Of a stretch of DNA of 64,000 bases, positions 31,040 to 39,252 are shown in pieces. Below the pieces are notes generated by a model. It was given only the letters and a program-made list of their open reading frames with translations, had not been told where the DNA came from and ran no database searches. Position 1 is the stretch's first letter; each line of letters begins with the position of its first letter. The DNA is from Herbaspirillum sp. AP02. GTDB lineage: Bacteria; Pseudomonadota; Gammaproteobacteria; Burkholderiales; Burkholderiaceae_D. The DNA lies in assembly GCF_015767275.1 (NCBI RefSeq), contig NZ_JADWMY010000010.1, positions 62,001 through 126,000 on the forward strand, written 5' to 3'. Both the position numbers and the translations under genes were made by a program.

Positions 31040-32431
31040 CTAAGCCACACCGGCCGCCAGACGCGCCCGCACGAAGCCGATGTGTTCCCGCAGCACATAG
31101 AACTGGTCGGCAAAGGCCAGCGGCATCTTCATCCGGTTCACCGCGATCTCGATCTCGTCCAGGCGCCTGAGCATCTCGGCCTGGTCTTCCGGCGATTCGC
31201 GGGACAGACCGCGTTCCAGCGAGATCAGCTCGCCATACCAGCGATAGATGCGCGAACGCACGCGCCAGCCATAGAGCATCGGCACCAGGCGGATACCCGG
31301 GATGAGCAGCAGGATCACCGGCAGCACGATCACCACCGCCCGGTCCACCAGGCTGGCCATCCAGAATGGCAGGGTGCGGTAGAAGAAGGTCTTGCCGGAC
31401 TTGTAGTAGCGCGCCGCATCGTCGCTGATCGGATATTCATGCTCCAGCGGCGCCGGGAATTCCCCCGCCTTCTGCATCACGTTGGCCTTGCCATGCACCT
31501 CGCGGGCGGCCGCAATCAGCAGGTCCGACAGCGCCGGATGCAAGTCCTCGCGCGCCACCAGTTCGGCCGTGGGCGCGATCAGTTGGGTATCGCGGGCCGG
31601 CAGGTTGCGCGCCAGGTCGAACACGCCCATGGGCATCTTCAAGGTATTGAGATAGCGGAAGCGCCGCACATAGGCATCGGCCTGGGAGAAATCGAGCAGG
31701 CGGATGCCGGGAGCGCGCAGCAGCTTGCCCATGGTCGCCACCGATACCGAGTCGCCCATCAGGAAGGCCGCATCGATCTTGCCGCCGGTCAGCGCCTGGG
31801 CCGCTTCGTCGCCGCCGATGTTCAACAGTTGGGTGTTGCCGCTCTCTTCCACGCCGTTGGCCTTGAGCAGGGTCGCGGCCAGCACGCTGGAACCGCTACC
31901 GGCGCCGCCGATGGCGATGCGCTTGCCGGCCAGCTCCGACAACTGGCGCAGCGGCGGCACCGGCTTGCCGTCCTCGCGTGGCGGCGGTGTGCGGTAGTAC
32001 ACCGACACCGGCACATAGGAAATGCTGCCCAGCGACACCAGCGGTGCCAGTGCCTCGGCCGGCACCGCACCGGCCAGGCCGCCCTGCACGAAGCCGACGT
32101 CCAGGCTCTGGTCGGGATCGGCCAGGCGCTTCAGATTGTCCAGCGAACCACCGGTCTCGACGATATCGAGGCGGATGCCATCGCGCGCCAGGATGGCCTT
32201 GTAGCGTTCGGCTACGCGCCAGAAATTGCTGTCCTTGGGACCGGCGGCAATGGTGATCGAAGACGGCGGCGCCGGCCGGATCAGCCAGATCACCAGCCAG
32301 GCGCCGATCAGGATCAGCAGGATGATGGGACCGAAGCTGACGGCCAGGTCGCGCCAGGAAATGGCCACGAAGCGCGCCCGGATGCGGGTCGCCGACGGGG
32401 CATAGGCGGAGAGTTTCTTGTCTTTGAGCAT
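31040..32431 (-). CDS. TAXI-family (NMT1-like) solute-binding protein, membrane anchored
   Basis: A 463-residue protein with an N-terminal transmembrane helix (about 30-52, FGPIILLILIGAWLVIWLI), a TAXI/NMT1 periplasmic binding domain (about 58-330, ITIAAGPKDSNFWRVAERYKAIL and IGGAGSGSSVLAATLL), a second helix near 355-378 and a cytoplasmic coiled tail. Family members normally deliver organic acids or amino acids to TRAP permeases, but no TRAP permease gene is nearby. The two membrane anchors suggest a sensor or scaffold rather than a free binding protein. It follows cynS by 77 nt and ends the leftward cyanate cluster. Confidence 0.82.
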   Translation of the reverse strand: MLKDKKLSAYAPSATRIRARFVAISWRDLAVSFGPIILLILIGAWLVIWLIRPAPPSSITIAAGPKDSNFWRVAERYKAILARDGIRLDIVETGGSLDNLKRLADPDQSLDVGFVQGGLAGAVPAEALAPLVSLGSISYVPVSVYYRTPPPREDGKPVPPLRQLSELAGKRIAIGGAGSGSSVLAATLLKANGVEESGNTQLLNIGGDEAAQALTGGKIDAAFLMGDSVSVATMGKLLRAPGIRLLDFSQADAYVRRFRYLNTLKMPMGVFDLARNLPARDTQLIAPTAELVAREDLHPALSDLLIAAAREVHGKANVMQKAGEFPAPLEHEYPISDDAARYYKSGKTFFYRTLPFWMASLVDRAVVIVLPVILLLIPGIRLVPMLYGWRVRSRIYRWYGELISLERGLSRESPEDQAEMLRRLDEIEIAVNRMKMPLAFADQFYVLREHIGFVRARLAAGVA

Positions 32432-32508
32432 GCGCGCTATTCTAGCCGCGCCGCCCCGCTTTAGGCTTCACTGCCTTGTAACGCGATGTGACTCTCCGCG
32501 TCAGCCGC

Positions 32509-32952
32509 TCAGTAGGTCTTGTACGGCAGGAACTTGCCCGACAGCATCACATTCACGCGATCCCCATTGGGATCGGCCTGGCGCTGGATGTCCATCTTGA
32601 AATCGATGGCGCTCATGATGCCGTCGCCGAACTCTTCGTGGATCAGTTCCTTGATGGTGCTGCCATAGACGCTGACGATCTCGTACCAGCGATAGATCAG
32701 CGGATCGGTCGGCACCGGGGTCGGCAGCGAACCCTTGTAGGGCACGATCTGCAGCCACAGGGTTTCTTCATCGGTGAGTTCGAACAGCTCCTGGGCGGTG
32801 GCCGCCTGCTTGGCGGTGAGGGTCATCTGGCCCAGCATGGCAGCGGTGGTCCACTCCTTGCTCTGGCCGATGCGCTCGGCGATCTGGGCCCAGGTCATCT
32901 TCTTGCTGACCTTGGCGATGACAATCTTCTGGGTGACTTGGTTGCGGTCCAT
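32509..32952 (-). CDS. cynS: Cyanase (cyanate hydratase)
   Basis: CynS converts cyanate and bicarbonate to ammonia and CO2 as a homodecamer. From the ATG at 32952, with an excellent AAAGGAGA ribosome site, the protein has 147 residues. The catalytic triad is intact: Arg88, Glu91 and Ser114 in YRWYEIVSVYGSTIKELIHEEFGDGIMSAIDF, eight residues lower than in E. coli because the N terminus is shorter. The frame extends to 33075 but without homology. It is the last enzyme gene after a nitrate/cyanate-type ABC transporter, which explains uptake of its substrate. Confidence 0.96.
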   Translation of the reverse strand: MDRNQVTQKIVIAKVSKKMTWAQIAERIGQSKEWTTAAMLGQMTLTAKQAATAQELFELTDEETLWLQIVPYKGSLPTPVPTDPLIYRWYEIVSVYGSTIKELIHEEFGDGIMSAIDFKMDIQRQADPNGDRVNVMLSGKFLPYKTY

Positions 32953-33071
32953 GGCTATCTCCTTTGGGTGGACGGGATGAAGATCGACGACACACCTTGC
33001 AGTGCGCGTCATCGATCGTGACGACTGCTTGCTACACAATGACGAAATCTCTTGGGCTGCCCTGCCGGTTT

Positions 33072-33926
33072 TCACGCCACCGCCTGCTCCAGCCCCGGCA
33101 TCACGATGCGCGTGGGTGGACGCGGTACGCCGCTGGCCTGGGCCGCCTGGATCTGGCGTGACCGGTGCACCAGGAAGTCCACCAGGTGATTGCGGATGCG
33201 ATAGAACTGCGGATCGTGATGCATGGCTTCCCGGCTGCGGGTCTTGGGCAAGGTGTTGATGACCACCTCGGCGATGCAGGCCTGCGGGCCGTTGGACATC
33301 AGGAATATCTTGTCGGCCAGCAGGATGGCCTCGTCCACGTCGTGGGTGATCATGAACACGGTCTGCCCGGTGGCCGCGCAGATCTTCAACAGCTCGTCCT
33401 GCACCACGCCTCGCGTCAAGGCATCGAGAGCGCCGAAGGGTTCATCCATCAGCAGCATCTTGGGCTCGATGGAAAAGGCCCGGGCGATACCCACCCGCTG
33501 CTTCATGCCGCCCGAGAGTTCGGAGGGCTTCTTGTGCTCCGCCCCCTTCAGGCCCACCATCGCGATGAAACGGCGCGCATGCTCCTCGGCCCTGGCGCGC
33601 GACCAGTCCGGCCAGCGCGAACGAACCGCGAACACCACGTTGCCCAGCACGCTGAACCAGGGCATGAGCGCATGGCTCTGGAACACCACGCCGCGATCCA
33701 GGCTCGGCCCCTTGATCTCGCGCCGGTCCATGATGACCACGCCGTCGCTGGCCGCTTCCAGCCCCGCCAACACGTTGAGGATGGTGGTCTTGCCGCAGCC
33801 GGAGTGGCCGATCACGCAGACGAATTCACCGCGGTCGATACCGAAGGAAACCTGTTCGAACACCGGCGGCGCGCCCGCCGCATAGCGTTTCGAGAGCCCC
33901 TGCACGCTCAGGAAATTGTGGTCCAT
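33072..33926 (-). CDS. Nitrate/cyanate-type ABC transporter ATPase
   Basis: An NrtD/CynD-type ATPase of 284 residues from the ATG at 33926, preceded by GAAGAGGG. Motifs are Walker A GHSGCGKTT (40-48), signature LSGGMKQRVGIARA, Walker B MLLMDEPFGALDALTR and the His of MITHDVDEA. The C terminus (DFLVHRSRQIQ) is typical of nitrate-type ATPases. An alternative ATG at 33968 would overlap the permease stop by 11 nt. The gene sits between the permease gene and cynS (119 nt gap), and energises import of cyanate or a related anion. Confidence 0.9.
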   Translation of the reverse strand: MDHNFLSVQGLSKRYAAGAPPVFEQVSFGIDRGEFVCVIGHSGCGKTTILNVLAGLEAASDGVVIMDRREIKGPSLDRGVVFQSHALMPWFSVLGNVVFAVRSRWPDWSRARAEEHARRFIAMVGLKGAEHKKPSELSGGMKQRVGIARAFSIEPKMLLMDEPFGALDALTRGVVQDELLKICAATGQTVFMITHDVDEAILLADKIFLMSNGPQACIAEVVINTLPKTRSREAMHHDPQFYRIRNHLVDFLVHRSRQIQAAQASGVPRPPTRIVMPGLEQAVA

Positions 33927-33957
33927 GCTATTGCCCTCTTCATTCGATGTACTCGAT

Positions 33958-34809
33958 TTACTCGACATAGGTCACCAGCCTTTGCAGCCGGGCGAAGATC
34001 AGGTCCAGCACCATGCCGGTCACGCCGATGACCAGGATGGCGAAGATCACGCTGGTCAGCGACAGGTTGTTCCATTCGTTCCAGACGAAGTAACCGATTC
34101 CGGTGCCGCCCACCAGCATCTCGGCCGCCACGATCACCAGCCAGGCGATCCCCATGGAAATGCGCATGCCGGTCAGGATGGTGGGCGCCGCCGCCGGCAG
34201 GATCACCAGGAAGGCGCGCCGCAACGAGGACACCTCCAGCGTCTTGGCCACGTTGAGCCAGTCGCGCCGGACCGAGGCCACGCCGAAGGCGGTATTCATC
34301 AGCATCGGCCAGACCGAGCAGATGAAGATCACGAACACGCCCGAGATCGACGAATCCTTGATCGTGTACAGCGCCAGCGGCATCCAGGCCAGCGGCGAGA
34401 TGGGCTTGAGGATCTGGATGAAGGGATTCAAGGCGCGCTGCATCAGCGGTGACATGCCCAGCAGGAAACCCAGCGGAATCGCCACCACCGCCGCAATCGC
34501 AAACCCCAGTCCGACCCGGCCCAGCGAATAGGCCAGCTGGATGCCGATGCCCTTGTCGTTGGGACCATTGTCGTAGAAGGGATTGGCCAGCTCCTTGCGG
34601 ATGGTCTCGCCCATCTGCGCCAGTCCGGGAAAGCCGTCGCGCTTGACCGCGCCACTGCTCTTGCCCATCAGCTTGGCGTATTCATCCTGGGCAGCACTGG
34701 CCGCGCCCTCCTGCGGCAGCGTCGCGAAATGCCACACCATCAGCAACGCCGCCAACAGCAACAGCGAGATCAGTGCGGCACGCCAGCCGAGATGCCTGGC
34801 CGGCATCAT
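33958..34809 (-). CDS. Nitrate/cyanate-type ABC transporter permease
   Basis: A 283-residue NrtB/CynB/SsuC-type permease with about six helices and the EAA loop (NVAKTLEVSSLRRAFLVILPAAAPTILTGMRISMGIAW). Two adjacent ATGs overlap the stop of the binding-protein gene (ATGATG with TGA), so translation is coupled and the start is uncertain by one codon. A soluble loop of about 55 residues after the first helix (ASAAQDEYAKLMGKSSGAVK) is typical of the nitrate/cyanate permeases. The upstream open frame is a shadow of the binding-protein gene. Confidence 0.9.
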   Translation of the reverse strand: MMPARHLGWRAALISLLLLAALLMVWHFATLPQEGAASAAQDEYAKLMGKSSGAVKRDGFPGLAQMGETIRKELANPFYDNGPNDKGIGIQLAYSLGRVGLGFAIAAVVAIPLGFLLGMSPLMQRALNPFIQILKPISPLAWMPLALYTIKDSSISGVFVIFICSVWPMLMNTAFGVASVRRDWLNVAKTLEVSSLRRAFLVILPAAAPTILTGMRISMGIAWLVIVAAEMLVGGTGIGYFVWNEWNNLSLTSVIFAILVIGVTGMVLDLIFARLQRLVTYVE

Positions 34810-36203
34810 GCGGTCCTCTTGATGGCGAAGCTGTTGACGTAGGCCTCGGCCTTGTTGGCGTCGAACTCCTTGCCCATGATGGAATACTTGCGATAGGCGC
34901 CTTCCGGCACCGGCTGGCCCAGTTCCTTCATGTGTTTCTTGGCCTCGGTCAGCAGCAGCACCTTTTCGGTGATGGCCTTGTAGTCGATATCGCCCTTGAT
35001 GTAACCCCAACGCTTCATCTGCGTGAGAATCCACACCCCCATCGAATCCCAGGGGACCGGGTCGAAGTCGGCACGGCCCGGCACATTCTTCACATTGCCC
35101 AGACCATCGGCAAAGCGCCCGGTCAGCACCTGTTCCACCACCGTCTCGGGCTGGTTGAGGTAGGCCGCCGGCGAGATCACCTTGGCCACCAGCGAACGGT
35201 TGGACGGGTCGCGCGCCATCGCGGCGGCGGTCAGCACGGCGCGGAACAGCGCGGCGAAGGTGTTGGGGTTCTGCTTGATGAATTCTTCCGACGTACCGAA
35301 GGCACAGCAGGGGTGGCCGTCCCAGATGTCGCGCGAGAGGATGTGGATGAAACCGATCTCGTCATACACCGCGCGCTGGTTGAAGGGATCGGGGCCGAGG
35401 AAGCCGTCGATGTTGCCGGCCCGCAGGTTGGCCACCATCTCCGGCGGCGGCGTGACGCGGATCTGCACATCGCGGTCCGGGTCCAGGCCATGTTCGGCCA
35501 GGTAGTAGCGCAGCAGGAAGTTGTGCATCGAATACTCGAAAGGCACCGCGAACTTGAAGCCCTTCCACTGCCGGGGATCGCGCTTGTCCTTGTGCTTGTT
35601 GTGCAGCGTGATGGCCTGGCCGTTGATGTTCTGGATGGTCGCCACGCGCATCTGGCTGGCATTGCTGCCCACCCCCATGGACATGGCCATGGGCATGGGC
35701 GAGAGGAAATGCGAGGCGTCATGTTCCTTGTTGATCATCTTGTCGCGGATCAGCGCCCAGCCGGCCGTCTTGTTGAGCGACACGTTCAGGCCCTGCTTGC
35801 GATAGAAGCCCAGCGGGTCGGCCATGATCAGCGGCGCCGCGCAGGTGATGGCGATGAAGCCGATCTTGAGGTCCTTCTTTTCCAGGGCACCATTCTTTTC
35901 CTGCGCCATGGCCTGCAGCGAACCCAGCGGCAGCACGCTGGCAATGGCCGCCCGCGCCGCATTGCGGCCCACCGCCCGCAGGAAGTCGCGGCGCTCGGCC
36001 ACCCGCGGGAAGAGCGAACGCATCACGGCTTCTTCCACCACGTCGTTGGTGAGGGCTTCCACATCCTGGCCGCGCTGCTGGCGCAGTGCTTCGACCTCGA
36101 CATCGTGTTGCTGCTGGCTGCCGTGGCGGCCACAGGAACAGCCCTGGCCGGCGCGCTCGGCGTCATAGGTGTGGAACAGATTGGTGTCTGCTGCGTTCGG
36201 CAT
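34806..36203 (-). CDS. NrtA/CmpA-like periplasmic binding protein with Tat signal
   Basis: A 465-residue binding protein of the nitrate/cyanate/bicarbonate type. The start ATG at 36203 has GGGGGA directly upstream. A twin-arginine motif RRDFLR is at 71-76, followed by a hydrophobic segment ending SLQAMAQ, so export would be by Tat. The 70 residues before it are unusually long for a signal n-region and carry a Cys/His motif (CSCGRH) and Gln/Asp-rich stretch. The mature domain has KIGFIAITCAAPLIMADPLGFYRKQGL and the ligand-loop region FLGPDPFNQRAVY. With cynS nearby, cyanate is the most economical ligand. An internal ATG at 36023 is an alternative start. Confidence 0.88.
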   Translation of the reverse strand: MPNAADTNLFHTYDAERAGQGCSCGRHGSQQQHDVEVEALRQQRGQDVEALTNDVVEEAVMRSLFPRVAERRDFLRAVGRNAARAAIASVLPLGSLQAMAQEKNGALEKKDLKIGFIAITCAAPLIMADPLGFYRKQGLNVSLNKTAGWALIRDKMINKEHDASHFLSPMPMAMSMGVGSNASQMRVATIQNINGQAITLHNKHKDKRDPRQWKGFKFAVPFEYSMHNFLLRYYLAEHGLDPDRDVQIRVTPPPEMVANLRAGNIDGFLGPDPFNQRAVYDEIGFIHILSRDIWDGHPCCAFGTSEEFIKQNPNTFAALFRAVLTAAAMARDPSNRSLVAKVISPAAYLNQPETVVEQVLTGRFADGLGNVKNVPGRADFDPVPWDSMGVWILTQMKRWGYIKGDIDYKAITEKVLLLTEAKKHMKELGQPVPEGAYRKYSIMGKEFDANKAEAYVNSFAIKRTA

Positions 36204-36306
36204 GATTCCCCCGTTTGGTGAGTGTGCGGTGATTTCTTTGCTTCACCACCCTCCATTGCAAGGGACTTGCCAGCCTCATGGGCTACGTCATGCTGTCACG
36301 ACATCC

Positions 36307-36324
36307 TGTAGTGCTGGCACTACA
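36307..36324. promoter_or_regulatory. Candidate operator upstream of the NrtA-like gene
   Basis: TGTAGTGC and GCACTACA form a perfect 8-bp inverted repeat with a 2-nt centre, 104 nt upstream of the binding-protein start. The 7-2-7 layout is what a dimer of a NarL-type regulator would bind, and such a regulator is encoded immediately upstream. Confidence 0.45.
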
Positions 36325-36343
36325 AGCCGGGGCCAAACCCGCG

Positions 36344-37006
36344 TCAGACCGGCAGCAACTGGTGACGTACCGCATACATGGCGATGCCGACGTCATTGGC
36401 GGCACCGGTCTTTTCCAGGATGCGGCTGCGATAGGTGCTCACCGTATTGGGGCTCAGTTCCAGCTGCTCGGCGATCTCCCGCACGCTGCGGCCGGCAGCG
36501 ATCAGCTGGAACACCTGGTATTCGCGGTGCGACAGGCTCTCGTGCGCGGCCCGCTGCGCACCACCGGCGTGCTGGGCCAGGCCGGAGGCCAGCGTCTCGG
36601 CCATCTGCGCGCTCACATAGAGACCACCGCCGGCGGCCTTGCGGATGGCATCCACCAGTTGTTCGGGATCGGCGCTCTTGTTGAGATAGCCGGCCGCACC
36701 CAGCTTGTAGCAGCGCGCCGCATATTGCTTCTCGGGATAGGTGGACAGCATCAGCACCGGCAGGCGCGGCATCTCCTGCTTGATCTGGCGCAGCACGTCC
36801 AGCCCGTCCTGCTGGGGGATGGCGATGTCCAGCAGCACCAGGTCGATGGCCTCCACCCGGGCGCGGTGCAAGACCTCCGGCCCGCTGGCGCATTCGGCGG
36901 CGACCTCGATATCGGGGGTATCGGCCAGGATCTGCTTGAGACCCTCGCGCACGATGCGATGATCGTCGCACAAGAGGATGCGGATGGTCTCGGCGCCGGC
37001 ACTCAT
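36344..37006 (-). CDS. NarL/FixJ-type response regulator
   Basis: A 220-residue two-domain regulator. The receiver domain has the acidic pair Asp14-Asp15, the phospho-acceptor Asp60 in LVLLDIAIP, and the conserved Lys in GAAGYLNKSAD. The C-terminal LuxR-type helix-turn-helix is LSHREYQVFQLIAAGRSVREIAEQLELSPNTVSTYRSRILEKTG. Its ATG overlaps the kinase stop by 4 nt (ATGA), giving a translationally coupled pair. By position it should control the downstream transporter-cyanase genes. Confidence 0.93.
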   Translation of the reverse strand: MSAGAETIRILLCDDHRIVREGLKQILADTPDIEVAAECASGPEVLHRARVEAIDLVLLDIAIPQQDGLDVLRQIKQEMPRLPVLMLSTYPEKQYAARCYKLGAAGYLNKSADPEQLVDAIRKAAGGGLYVSAQMAETLASGLAQHAGGAQRAAHESLSHREYQVFQLIAAGRSVREIAEQLELSPNTVSTYRSRILEKTGAANDVGIAMYAVRHQLLPV

Positions 37007-38205
37007 GCTGTCTCCCGAGCGCCGTGGCTGGGCAGGCGCAGGCAGACCAGGGTCCCCGGCCTGCCGCTCGCTGGTGCAAGACGCGCACCAGCAATGCTCA
37101 ATGCGCCGCCAAAGTGCAAGGCCCGCTCGCGCATGCCCATCACGCCATAGGAGGTGGCCGCCTCCAGCGCCGTACGGGGGGCGCCCACGCCATCGTCTTC
37201 CACTTCCATGCGCAGCTCGGACGGGCTCAGATGCACGGCGATGCGCACCCGCGTGGCCTGGGCATGACGCGCCACGTTGGAGAGCATTTCCTGGAAGATG
37301 CGAAACGCCGCCGTGGCCTTGGCACCATCCGGAGGAAAGGCTTCGGGCGCGATATCGAACTCGACCTCGCAGGGCAGTTCGGTGGCTTCCGAGAACTCCT
37401 GCACCTGCCATTCGAGGGCAGCAATCAGGCCCTGGTGATCCAGGATGCTGGGCCGCAGGTCGGTGATGATGCGCCCCACATTGTCCACCGCCGTCTCGAT
37501 CAGGCGGCTCATGGCATCACACTTGCGGGCCACCGGTTCCAGGTCGGTGACGCGCTTGGCCATCCAGTTCACATCCAGTTTCAACGCCACCAGCAGGCTG
37601 CCCAGTTCATCGTGGATCTCGCGGGCGATACGGGTGCGCTCATCCTCGCGCACCGAGTGGGCATGCGCCGACAACTGCCGCACCTGGCGCAGCGCGGCCG
37701 ACAGTTCGCGGGTGCGCTCGGCCACCCGCACTTCCAGCTCGGCCTTGGCGCGCTGCAGTTGTTCCTCGGCCTGGCGGCGCTTGGAGATATCGCTGAAGGT
37801 GATCACCGCACCGCGTACCTGGCCGCCGTCGATGATCTGGTAGGAAGAGTATTCAGTCGGGAAGAAACTGCCATCGGCGCGCCAGAACACTTCCTGATCG
37901 ACCCGGCAGGATTCACCCTTGCGGAAGGCCTTCAGGATGGGGCAGTCGGCCTCGGGATAATGACCGCCGTGCTCATGGCTGTGGTGCACCAGATCGTGCA
38001 TGTTGCGTCCCAGCACCTCGGCCGGGGCATAGCCCAGCATGTCGGCGCCGGCGCGATTGATGAAGGTACACCGGCCCTCCAGGTCGATGCCATAGATGCC
38101 TTCGCCGGTGGAGTCCAGCAGCAGCGCCAGCTTGTCGCGCAGCAGGCCGCCGGGTGCGGCCAGGGCATCGGAAGCGAAAACGGGCAGGTGGGGATCGTTG
38201 TGCAT
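37003..38205 (-). CDS. PAS-containing NarX/DegS-type sensor histidine kinase
   Basis: A 400-residue soluble kinase: PAS domain about 22-143 with a His/Cys-rich insert (HHSHEHGGHYPEADCP), coiled coil 142-180, HisKA_3 with phospho-acceptor His198 in REIHDELGS, and a HATPase with NVARHAQ and GVMGMRERA. No transmembrane segment is seen, so the signal is cytoplasmic. The ATG at 38205 is the only sensible start. Upstream frame has no homology and the next in-frame Met is inside PAS. This ATG lies in the loop of a perfect 16-bp hairpin (38181-38221). The kinase gene overlaps the response regulator gene by 4 nt. Confidence 0.92.
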   Translation of the reverse strand: MHNDPHLPVFASDALAAPGGLLRDKLALLLDSTGEGIYGIDLEGRCTFINRAGADMLGYAPAEVLGRNMHDLVHHSHEHGGHYPEADCPILKAFRKGESCRVDQEVFWRADGSFFPTEYSSYQIIDGGQVRGAVITFSDISKRRQAEEQLQRAKAELEVRVAERTRELSAALRQVRQLSAHAHSVREDERTRIAREIHDELGSLLVALKLDVNWMAKRVTDLEPVARKCDAMSRLIETAVDNVGRIITDLRPSILDHQGLIAALEWQVQEFSEATELPCEVEFDIAPEAFPPDGAKATAAFRIFQEMLSNVARHAQATRVRIAVHLSPSELRMEVEDDGVGAPRTALEAATSYGVMGMRERALHFGGALSIAGARLAPASGRPGTLVCLRLPSHGARETA

Positions 38206-38221
38206 GATCCCCACCTGCCCG
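38181..38221 (-). promoter_or_regulatory. Perfect 16-bp hairpin enclosing the kinase start codon
   Basis: CGGGCAGGTGGGGATC and GATCCCCACCTGCCCG flank the 9-nt loop ATGCACAAC on the minus strand; the loop begins with the kinase ATG. The purine-rich AGGTGGGG that would serve as ribosome site is inside the stem. TTTTCGC follows the hairpin, so it could also act as a terminator for the SDR gene 62 nt upstream. Confidence 0.75.
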
Positions 38222-38282
38222 CAAGAGGCATGCCAGTGCCCGCCGCCAGGGCCCGGGCTGACAGTGGCACCGGCCGGCCCCG

Positions 38283-39044
38283 TTACGGCATGTACTGCCC
38301 GCCGTTGACGTCGATGATCTGGCCGGTCACATAGCCCGACATCTGGTCCGAGGCCAGGTAGAGGAAGGCACCGCTGCACTCGTCCGGGTCGCCGATGCGG
38401 CCCATGGGGATGGTCTTGCGGAACCCCTCCAGCTGTTCCGGGGTGGTGAAGCGTTCCTGGAACGGGGTCATGATCACGCCCGGCGCCACGGCGTTGACAC
38501 GGATCTTGTCGGCCAGCAATTCCTTGGCCATGCCGCGCGTGATGGTGCTCACGAAGCCCTTGGAGGCCGCATAGATCAGCGCACCCGGGCCGCCGCCATG
38601 CCGCGCCGCCACCGAGGTCACGTTGATGATGTTGCCGCCGCCCTGGCCGCGCATGACCGGAATCACCGCCCGCGTGAAGGCCACCACCGAGCGGGAATTG
38701 ATATTGACGATGTCGTCGAACAAGGCATCGGTGACCTGCTCCAGCGGCATGCGCTGAACCAGGCTGCCAGCGTTGTTGATGAGCACGTCGATGCGCCCCA
38801 TCTGCTCCACCGCCTTGGCCACGGCGGCATTGATGGCAGCGCTGTCGCGCACGTCGGCGCCGATGGTGATGGCCTTGCTGCCGGCGGCGCGCACCTCGGC
38901 GGCGACCGCTTCGGCTTCCTTGGCCGAGCTGTTGTAGTGCACCACCACATGGGAACCACGGGCGGCGAAGGCACGCGCCGCAGCGGCGCCGATGCCGGTG
39001 CTTGCACCACTGATGAAGACGACTTTACCTGCCAGATCCAGCAT
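38283..39044 (-). CDS. SDR-family NAD(P)-dependent oxidoreductase
   Basis: A 253-residue classical short-chain dehydrogenase. The cofactor loop is GASTGIG (about 14-20), NNAG is near 90, the catalytic Ser is in NVTSVAARHG and the Tyr-Lys pair in YAASKG. An Asn-containing NVNSRS-type helix and PGVI segment complete the family pattern. The C terminus VTGQIIDVNGGQYMP is typical of FabG-like sugar or hydroxyacid dehydrogenases. Substrate is unknown. It follows the FadR-type regulator gene on the same strand and precedes the kinase gene. Confidence 0.88.
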   Translation of the reverse strand: MLDLAGKVVFISGASTGIGAAAARAFAARGSHVVVHYNSSAKEAEAVAAEVRAAGSKAITIGADVRDSAAINAAVAKAVEQMGRIDVLINNAGSLVQRMPLEQVTDALFDDIVNINSRSVVAFTRAVIPVMRGQGGGNIINVTSVAARHGGGPGALIYAASKGFVSTITRGMAKELLADKIRVNAVAPGVIMTPFQERFTTPEQLEGFRKTIPMGRIGDPDECSGAFLYLASDQMSGYVTGQIIDVNGGQYMP

Positions 39045-39252
39045 GCTGTTCTCCTGTTCATAAACGGTTGATCATTCATGCTCCGGCTTGTGCATGGGAC
39101 GGCCCTGCGCGCCCTGCCGGTATCGCTTCTTGTGTTCTGGGCGCCGCAGAAAATCGCACTGCGGCTGTCCTGCCACGTCGCCGTTGTGGAGTGCCGCAGG
39201 ACCCGGTCCGGCGAGACCCGGTCCGGCGGCAACGGCGACGCTTGCTGCCTGA

